From the NCBI GenBank assembly GCA_002898915.1, contig BEHO01000105.1, positions 1 through 5,305 on the forward strand: a stretch of DNA of 5,305 bases. The letters run 5' to 3'. Positions 1 through 4,392 of this stretch are shown piece by piece; position 1 is the stretch's first letter; each line of letters starts with the position of its first letter. The position numbers were made by a program, and so were the translations under genes. Source of the stretch: a bacterium HR12 (GTDB lineage: Bacteria; Actinomycetota; UBA4738; HRBIN12). The notes below the pieces were generated by a model. That model was given only the letters and a program-made list of their open reading frames with translations. It did no database searches and was not told where the DNA came from.

Positions 1-360
1 GACCCGGGCCTCGTACCGCCGGGCACCGGGCTCCGGCGTGATCACCGTGATGCGCTGGGCGTTCTCGACCACGTGGTAGTTCGTCACGACGACGCCGTCC
101 GGACGGATGATGAAGCCGCTGCCCACCCCCCGGCCGCCCTCGCCCCCGAGGAAGCCCGGGTTGAAGGTGTCGGTGGTCACGTTCACCACCGCAGGACGCA
201 CCCGCTCGACGAGCTCCACGACGCTCCGCACGCGCCCCTCCGAGCCCGGAAGCGCGGCTGGCGACGCCGGGGAGACCACGATCTCCCGCCGGATCACGGT
301 CCGGGTGCACGCGGTGGCGGCGAGCCCCACGACCACCATGGCGGCGATGATGCGCTTCAT
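1..360 (-). CDS. HtrA/DegP-like trypsin-type serine protease, N-terminal part (runs off left edge)
   Basis: I translated this by hand from an ATG at 358-360; the frame stays open for 120 codons to the window edge. Residues 1-18 form a short signal: a basic start (MKRI), a hydrophobic core and Cys18 in an AATAC context. That is a loose lipobox, so the protein may be a lipoprotein exported to the periplasm or cell surface. A linker with ERVRPAVVNV follows at about 52-61, the usual entry to S1C protease domains. Then come GVGSGFII (78-85) and VVTNYHVVENA (91-101), whose His96 would be the first residue of the His-Asp-Ser triad. The Asp, the Ser and any PDZ domain lie outside the window. HtrA-family proteins degrade or refold damaged envelope proteins. 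The gap to metF is 56 nt on the same strand, so read-through is possible, but no functional link to one-carbon metabolism is apparent. The family call is firm; the lipoprotein status is tentative. Confidence 0.88.
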   Translation of the reverse strand, partial: MKRIIAAMVVVGLAATACTRTVIRREIVVSPASPAALPGSEGRVRSVVELVERVRPAVVNVTTDTFNPGFLGGEGGRGVGSGFIIRPDGVVVTNYHVVENAQRITVITPEPGARRYEARV

Positions 361-366
361 GCTCGG

Positions 367-373
367 TCCTCCC
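367..373 (-). promoter_or_regulatory. Ribosome binding site of the HtrA-like gene
   Basis: On the minus strand GGGAGGA lies 6 nt upstream of the ATG at 358-360. This fixes that start and supports the gene even though it is cut by the window edge. Confidence 0.75.
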
Positions 374-377
374 ATCC

Positions 378-390
378 GCGCCTTCGGCGC
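378..390 (-). other. Short GC hairpin between metF and the HtrA-like gene
   Basis: A 5-bp inverted repeat, GCGCC / GGCGC with a 3-nt GAA loop on the minus strand, sits 27 nt after the metF stop and just before the ribosome binding site of the next gene. No T-run follows, so it is not a classical Rho-independent terminator. In DNA this GC-rich such a repeat can arise by chance. It is the only terminator-like structure seen between metF and the next gene. Confidence 0.25.
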
Positions 391-416
391 CGGGCGGCAC
401 CTGGTTCGGGGTCAGG

Positions 417-1355
417 CTAGCCCACCGGAACCCGGGCCGGACGGGGAAGGAGACCCGCTCCCTCGAGGACCGCGTCGATGCCCTCCTCGTTGCGGATCGC
501 CATGAGGTGCACGCCGCGCACGCCGGGGAGCGTGCGAACCTCCTCCACGATCTCGATCGCGATCCGCACGCCCTCCTCCCACTGCCGCTCCTCCGGGACC
601 GAGGCCATCCGCGCCAGAATCCCCTCGGGCACGTCGATCCCCGGGACCTCGTCCCGCAGGTACCGGACGGCCCTGGCGGACCGGGGGACGAACACGCCGA
701 CGAGGATCGGCACCCGCCCGAGCAGGCCGAGGTCCCCGGCCCGCGCCAGGAACAGCCGCAGCCTCGGCAGGTCGAAGCAGATCTGGGTCTGGATGAACTC
801 CGCGCCGGCCTCGATCTTCTTGCCGAGGCGCATCGGCCGGAACTCGAGGGGGGGCGCGAAGGGGTTCTCCACGGCTCCGACCAGGAAGTTCGGGGGGCTG
901 TCCAGGGGACGGCCCGAGAGGTAGGTCCCGGCGTCGCGGAGGATCCGCGCCGTGCGGATCAGGTGGATCGAGTCCAGGTCGTACAGGGGCTTCGCCTCGG
1001 GGTGGTCGCCCGCCGTGACGTCGTCCCCCGTCATCAGGCAGACGTTCCTGACGCCGAGGGCGGCGGCACCGAGGAGGTCCGCCTGGAGCGCGAGACGGTT
1101 GCGGTCGCGGCACGTGAGCTGGACGATCGGCTCCACCCCCGCGTCGAGCAGGAGGTGGCCGGCGGCCACGCTGGACAGGTGCGGGTGGGCGGCGCTGTTG
1201 TCGGTGCAGTTCACCGCGTCCACGCGCCCGCGGAGGCGCTCGGCCGCGCGGAGGACGGCGGCGGGATCGGCCCCATCCACCGTCGGCATCTCGGCCGTCA
1301 CGACGAACGTGTCCGACCGCAGGAGGCGGTCCAGGTGGCTCCGGGGCTCGCTCAC
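417..1355 (-). CDS. metF: MetF-type 5,10-methylenetetrahydrofolate reductase (312 aa)
   Basis: Flavin-dependent (FAD in known MetF) TIM-barrel enzyme that interconverts 5,10-methylene-THF and 5-methyl-THF. The 312-aa length fits single-domain bacterial MetF (about 290-310 aa). Family marks in order: TAEMP (20-24), where Glu22 matches E. coli general acid Glu28; NCTDNSAAHP (49-58); QLTCRDRNR (79-87); MTGDD (108-112), where Asp111 matches E. coli Asp120; and QTQICFD (189-195), where Gln191 matches folate-binding Gln183. VPGIDVPE (237-244) follows near the C-terminus. The GTG start (1353-1355) is chosen because its GTGA overlaps the stop of the metV-like gene and AGGAGG lies 10 nt upstream (1366-1371). 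The frame stays open far upstream, but only through the interiors of other genes. Beside two THF methyltransferase-like genes it probably works in the oxidative direction, turning 5-methyl-THF into methylene-THF; that is inference. The E. coli equivalences come from alignment by eye. Confidence 0.95.
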   Translation of the reverse strand: MSEPRSHLDRLLRSDTFVVTAEMPTVDGADPAAVLRAAERLRGRVDAVNCTDNSAAHPHLSSVAAGHLLLDAGVEPIVQLTCRDRNRLALQADLLGAAALGVRNVCLMTGDDVTAGDHPEAKPLYDLDSIHLIRTARILRDAGTYLSGRPLDSPPNFLVGAVENPFAPPLEFRPMRLGKKIEAGAEFIQTQICFDLPRLRLFLARAGDLGLLGRVPILVGVFVPRSARAVRYLRDEVPGIDVPEGILARMASVPEERQWEEGVRIAIEIVEEVRTLPGVRGVHLMAIRNEEGIDAVLEGAGLLPRPARVPVG

Positions 1356-1810
1356 CCTCGTCGCCCCTCCTCGTACGCGACCCAGCCGGGCGGCGCGTAG
1401 GCGTCCCGCCGCGTGAGCAGGTTCTCCCACGAGGACGTCTCCTGCAGGCGCCAGTCCACCGGCTTCTGGATGTGGAGGAGGTGGTCGCGCCAGAGCGGCA
1501 GGCGACGGGAGCCCTCCCACGCCTGGACCCACACGCAGGGCCGGTCGGGCAGGACCTCGCACCGGCCGTCCTGGAGCACCCCCCCGCAGGGCCCGTTGCG
1601 GAGGTTCTTCGGGCACCGCATCGGGCACGAGAGGCCGGTCGAGTGGAGGATGCACTGCCCGCACATGCGGCAGTCGAAGAGGGCCTCCTTCGAGCGCCGC
1701 TCGAGCGCGAGCAGCACCCGGCGCGGTCCGCGCACGGGAGGCGCCGTGGCCGGGGGTCGCCGGTCCAGCCTCGTGCGGTACCTCCTCGTCCTCCGCATCG
1801 CGGCGAGCAT
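1352..1810 (-). CDS. metV: Stand-alone MTHFR C-terminal domain protein, MetV-like (152 aa, eight cysteines)
   Basis: It matches the methylene-tetrahydrofolate reductase C-terminal family (MTHFR_C). In acetogens this family is represented by MetV, the iron-sulfur partner of MetF in MetVF-type reductases. Eight cysteines lie at 47, 50, 53, 62, 66, 75, 84 and 92. They fall in the motifs CRMCGQC, CPMRCPKNL and NGPCGG, followed by CEVLPDRPCVW. This number could hold two [4Fe-4S] clusters, or one cluster plus zinc. After the cysteine core, QKPVDWRLQETSSWENLL (115-132) matches the family's C-terminal stretch. The first 31 residues are unusually basic, with 11 Arg. The ATG at 1808-1810 is chosen for GGAGGAGG about 10 nt upstream; Met5 (1796-1798) is a possible alternative. 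The stop overlaps the metF start by 4 nt (GTGA), so the two are probably translationally coupled and may form a complex. Family is firm; cluster type and redox partner are unknown. Confidence 0.88.
   Translation of the reverse strand: MLAAMRRTRRYRTRLDRRPPATAPPVRGPRRVLLALERRSKEALFDCRMCGQCILHSTGLSCPMRCPKNLRNGPCGGVLQDGRCEVLPDRPCVWVQAWEGSRRLPLWRDHLLHIQKPVDWRLQETSSWENLLTRRDAYAPPGWVAYEEGRRG
1366..1371 (-). promoter_or_regulatory. Ribosome binding site of metF inside metV
   Basis: AGGAGG on the minus strand lies within the last codons of the metV-like gene, 10 nt before the GTG start of metF. It supports GTG at 1353-1355 as the start, coupled to termination of metV. Confidence 0.6.
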
Positions 1811-1820
1811 GTCGCGGGCA

Positions 1821-1828
1821 CCTCCTCC
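1821..1828 (-). promoter_or_regulatory. Ribosome binding site of the metV-like gene
   Basis: GGAGGAGG on the minus strand lies 10 nt before the ATG at 1808-1810, inside the 33-nt gap after paralog B. It favours Met1 over Met5, which would be 22 nt away. The short gap and lack of a terminator support co-transcription with paralog B. Confidence 0.6.
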
Positions 1829-1843
1829 GCAGGGCGGCCCCGG

Positions 1844-3019
1844 TCAGCGGAGCGGCCGGGTCGGGACCTCCTTGCGCGGATCCACGAAGGGGATGGCGGC
1901 GGTCCGACCGCGCACGACCCCCTCCGGGGTCTCCACCTCGAGCTCGGTCCCGGGGTCCGCCAGCTCGATCGGGACCCACACGTAGCCGATGTTCCTCCGC
2001 AGCCCCGGCGACCAGACCGCGTCGGTCACCCGCCCCACCTCCCGGCCGTCGTGGCGGACGGGCCAGAACCACGCGAGCTCCGCCTCGAGCTCCGGCATGT
2101 CGAGCTCGATCCCGACGAGCTTCCGATCCACCCCGTCCCGGCGGATCCGCTCCAGCGCGGCCTTGCCCAGGTAGTCCTGGGGCTGCTCCTCCACCAGCCG
2201 CTCCATCCCCATGAGGTGGAGGGGGGTGTCCTCGATCGTCATGTCCGAGCCGTAGTTGAAGATCCCGGCCTCGATCCGCCGCGCCTCGCAGGGCGCGATG
2301 GGCCGGATCCCGAACTCCTCCCCCGCCCCGAGGATCGCGTCCCAGAGCTCCGTGCCGCCCTCGGTCCCGAGGAGGTTGACCTCGAACCCCGGGAGGGCGG
2401 TCCATCCCGTCCGCGTGATCACGACCGGGGCGCCGCCGATCTCGAACCACCCCCAGCCGTAGTAGCGGAGGTCGTAGATCCCGGGTCCGACCAGCTTCTC
2501 CAACGTGCGCGCCGACTTCGGCCCCTGCACCTGACAGGGGTAGACCTCGGGGTAGGTGACCTCGACCTCGAGGCCGAGACCCGTGGCGACCCCGAGCGCG
2601 TACAGCCCCGCGTCCGAGTCGGCGAGCTGCATCCACCACCGGCCCTCGCCCATGTGCAGCACGACCGGGTCGTTCACGATCCCCCCGTCCGGGGCGAGGA
2701 TGGGGGCGTACCGCCCCTGGCCGACGGCGCAGCGGGTGAGGTCGCGGCAGGTGAGGAGGTCCATGAGCCGGTCGGCGTCGGGCCCGCTCACCTCGACCGT
2801 GCGCTCCGCCGCCACGTCCCAGAGCGTCACGTCGTTCACGAGCGCCCAGTACTCGACCTCGGGATCGTCGAAGTAGGAGGGCAGGAGCATGTGGTTGTAG
2901 ACGTCGAACGCCCGGCACCCGTCCCGGAGCGTGGCCTCGTAGAAGGGGGAGCGCCGGTACCACGGCCCGACGTACAGGTTCGTGGTCGTCGCCCGCACCT
3001 CGTCCGGCTGGCCCGTCAT
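1844..3019 (-). CDS. GcvT-fold THF-dependent methyltransferase/demethylase, DmdA-like, paralog B (391 aa)
   Basis: Member of the aminomethyltransferase (GcvT) fold family, closest by eye to DmdA (DMSP demethylase) and more distantly LigM/DesA. These enzymes move a substrate methyl group to THF, giving 5-methyl-THF. Visible marks: RRSPFYEAT (22-30), YNHMLLPSYF (41-50), VTLWDVAAER (64-73), CRDLTRCAVGQGRYAP (91-106) and GGIVNDP (112-118). Asn116 replaces the catalytic Asp of glycine-cleavage T-protein (Asp97 in E. coli). QGPKS (165-169) is the usual mid-domain turn. Glu213 in GFE matches the THF pterin-contacting Glu of the family. DYLGKAALERI (282-292) and SPGLRRNIGY (337-346) follow in the C-terminal domains. 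The ATG at 3017-3019 has AAGGAGGG 7 nt upstream; the longer open frame upstream only crosses paralog A. Cytoplasmic. The substrate is not known: DMSP, an N-methylated amine or an O-methyl compound are all possible. Confidence 0.9.
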   Translation of the reverse strand: MTGQPDEVRATTTNLYVGPWYRRSPFYEATLRDGCRAFDVYNHMLLPSYFDDPEVEYWALVNDVTLWDVAAERTVEVSGPDADRLMDLLTCRDLTRCAVGQGRYAPILAPDGGIVNDPVVLHMGEGRWWMQLADSDAGLYALGVATGLGLEVEVTYPEVYPCQVQGPKSARTLEKLVGPGIYDLRYYGWGWFEIGGAPVVITRTGWTALPGFEVNLLGTEGGTELWDAILGAGEEFGIRPIAPCEARRIEAGIFNYGSDMTIEDTPLHLMGMERLVEEQPQDYLGKAALERIRRDGVDRKLVGIELDMPELEAELAWFWPVRHDGREVGRVTDAVWSPGLRRNIGYVWVPIELADPGTELEVETPEGVVRGRTAAIPFVDPRKEVPTRPLR

Positions 3020-3026
3020 CGCCGCT

Positions 3027-3034
3027 CCCTCCTT
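3027..3034 (-). promoter_or_regulatory. Ribosome binding site deciding the paralog B start
   Basis: AAGGAGGG on the minus strand ends 7 nt before the ATG at 3017-3019. The reading frame is open for hundreds of codons further upstream, so this site is the main evidence for the real start. Confidence 0.8.
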
Positions 3035-3051
3035 CGCCCGTGGGTCGCGGC

Positions 3052-3067
3052 TTGAATCATCGTTCAA
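3052..3067 (-). promoter_or_regulatory. AT-rich inverted repeat between the two DmdA-like genes (operator candidate)
   Basis: TTGAA and TTCAA form a perfect 5-bp inverted repeat around a 6-nt centre. It lies in the 80-nt gap between the stop of paralog A and the ribosome binding site of paralog B. It is an AT-rich island in very GC-rich surroundings, which is why it stands out. It could be a regulator binding site or part of a secondary promoter for the downstream genes. No convincing -10 box is visible, and the RNA hairpin would be weak. Speculative. Confidence 0.3.
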
Positions 3068-3099
3068 ACACGCCCCTCGGCGCAACCCCGGCGCCCGCG

Positions 3100-4251
3100 C
3101 TACGAGACCGGGATCCGCTTCTCCGGGTCGACGAAGGGCATCGGGACCACGGTGGCCGTCCTCGTGCCCCACTCCGACTCCACGGTGAGGGTCGTGCCGA
3201 GCTCCGACCGCTCGATCGGCACCCAGGCGTACCCGATGTTCTTCGCCAGGCGCGGCGAGTAGATGGCCGAGGTCACCTTGCCGATCTTCGTCCCGCCCTC
3301 GATCACGGGCCACTTCACGAAGTTGAGCGCCGGGAACGGGTCCCCGTCGAACTCGACCCCCACGATGCGGCGCCGGACGCCCTCGGCCTTGATCCGGCGG
3401 AGCGCCGGGAGCGAGATGCTCGCCTCGTCGGGCAGGTGCCAGTCGACCAAGCGCTCGAGCCCCATCTCGAGGGGGTTGTTCTCGTAGGTCATGTCGGCGC
3501 CCCAGTTGAAGATCCCGCCCTCGATGCGCCGGATGTCGCTCGGGCCCGTGGGCTTGATGTTGAACTCCTGGCCCGCCTCCATGATCGCGTCGTAGACGTC
3601 GACGCCGCGCGAGGGGTCGAGCGTGTACACCTCGTAGCCGACCTCGGACGTCCACCCGGTCCGGGTGATCACGACCGGCACCCCGGCGATCTCCGCCCGC
3701 CGCCACCAGTAGTACTTCAGGTCGAGGATCTGCTCCCCCACGAGCTTGGCCATGAGGGGCTTCGACTTCGGTCCCTGGATCTGCAAGGGCGCGGCGTCGA
3801 TCTCGCGGATCGTCACGTCGAGATCGGGGTAGGCGTTCTTCAGCCCCCGCGCGAACAGGAGGGCATCGGAGGAGGCCAGGGCGAACCAGAAGGTGGTCTG
3901 GTCCATCCTGGTCATCACGGGATCGTTGATGATGCCGCCGTCGGAGTCGCAGATCATCACGTACTTCCCCTGACCCACGGCGCACCGCGACAGGTCGCGC
4001 GGGGTGAGGAGCTGCGCGAATGTGAAGCCGTCCGGCCCGGAGATCTCGAGGCACCGCTCGACGGCGACGTCCCAGAGCGTCACGTCGTTCAGGAGCGCCT
4101 CGAACTCCGCCTCGAACGTGTCGAAGCGGATGGGGAAGAGCATGTGGTTGTAGACGGTGAACCCCTTCGGGTCGTACCGCTGCGTGGCCTCGTAGTACGG
4201 GGTGCGCCGCAGGCGAGCTCCCCGCTGGACCAGGCTCATGTCGAACGCCAT
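3100..4251 (-). CDS. GcvT-fold THF-dependent methyltransferase/demethylase, DmdA-like, paralog A (383 aa)
   Basis: Same family and probable chemistry as paralog B. In the stretch YNHML to NDPV I count 51 identical residues of 79, so this is an old duplication rather than a recent one. Marks: RRTPYYEATQ (15-24), TVYNHMLFP (32-40), VTLWDVAVER (57-66), GGIINDP (105-111), QGPKS (159-163), GWTSEVGYE (199-207), GGIFNWGADMT (245-255) and SPRLAKNIGYAWVP (332-345). Asn109 replaces the T-protein catalytic Asp, and Glu207 is the likely THF contact. Unlike B it lacks the usual GKAAL-type motif; the matching region reads SISLPALRRI (278-287). The ATG at 4249-4251 is chosen for a perfect AGGAGG 6 nt upstream. 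An in-frame ATG at 4264-4266 would add five residues but overlaps that site and has none of its own. The substrate may differ from that of B, or the two may assemble or act in sequence; sequence alone does not say. Confidence 0.9.
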   Translation of the reverse strand: MAFDMSLVQRGARLRRTPYYEATQRYDPKGFTVYNHMLFPIRFDTFEAEFEALLNDVTLWDVAVERCLEISGPDGFTFAQLLTPRDLSRCAVGQGKYVMICDSDGGIINDPVMTRMDQTTFWFALASSDALLFARGLKNAYPDLDVTIREIDAAPLQIQGPKSKPLMAKLVGEQILDLKYYWWRRAEIAGVPVVITRTGWTSEVGYEVYTLDPSRGVDVYDAIMEAGQEFNIKPTGPSDIRRIEGGIFNWGADMTYENNPLEMGLERLVDWHLPDEASISLPALRRIKAEGVRRRIVGVEFDGDPFPALNFVKWPVIEGGTKIGKVTSAIYSPRLAKNIGYAWVPIERSELGTTLTVESEWGTRTATVVPMPFVDPEKRIPVS

Positions 4252-4257
4252 CCGGAC

Positions 4258-4263
4258 CCTCCT
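4258..4263 (-). promoter_or_regulatory. Ribosome binding site deciding the paralog A start
   Basis: A perfect AGGAGG on the minus strand lies 6 nt before the ATG at 4249-4251. It excludes the in-frame ATG at 4264-4266, which lies immediately upstream of this site. Confidence 0.8.
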
Positions 4264-4274
4264 CATGCCTCGGG

Positions 4275-4293
4275 GGCGGCCTCTCCGGCCGCC
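4275..4293 (-). other. Strong GC hairpin in the leader of paralog A
   Basis: GGCGGCC and GGCCGCC form a perfect 7-bp all-GC stem with a 5-nt loop (GGAGA on the minus strand). It ends 11 nt before the AGGAGG of paralog A, in the 141-nt gap after the Rieske gene. No T-run follows. It could be a processing or stability element that sets different expression of the Rieske gene and the genes after it, an attenuator, or chance in GC-rich DNA. Confidence 0.4.
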
Positions 4294-4353
4294 GCCGGCC
4301 CCACCGGGACGCGCCGGTATCCTGCGCCGCGGTTCCCTCGACGCCAACCACCG

Positions 4354-4370
4354 CCCCTGACCAGGGGTCA
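4354..4370 (-). promoter_or_regulatory. Nested palindromes after the Rieske gene (operator or weak terminator candidate)
   Basis: Two overlapping inverted repeats share one core. CCCCTG / CAGGGG with a 2-nt centre occupies 4354-4367. TGACC / GGTCA with a 3-nt centre occupies 4358-4370. On the minus strand the outer edge reads TTGACC (4366-4371), a fair -35 match, but no clear -10 follows at normal spacing. The element lies about 22 nt after the Rieske stop. The tight symmetry suits a dimeric regulator better than a terminator, and there is no T-run. Speculative. Confidence 0.3.
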
Positions 4371-4392
4371 ACAGACCCGGCGCGGTTCGGGC

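Noticed and set aside
412..1821. A 469-codon minus-strand frame overlapping metF and metV
   Set aside because: Low-complexity Arg/Gly/Pro translation in a different frame from two clearly recognisable genes.
417..2963. An 848-codon minus-strand frame suggesting a fusion ending in MetF
   Set aside because: Before position 1355 it reads the metV-like gene and paralog B out of frame. GC-rich DNA has few stops, and MetF homology begins just after the GTG at 1355.
1472..3055. A 527-codon plus-strand frame opposite paralog B and metV
   Set aside because: The translation is rich in Pro, Arg and His without family motifs, as expected of the antisense shadow of GC-rich genes.
1844..4251. Glycine-cleavage T-protein (gcvT) as the function of either paralog
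   Set aside because: Catalytic Asp is Asn in both, no gcvH or gcvP is nearby, and the N-terminal motifs match DmdA better.
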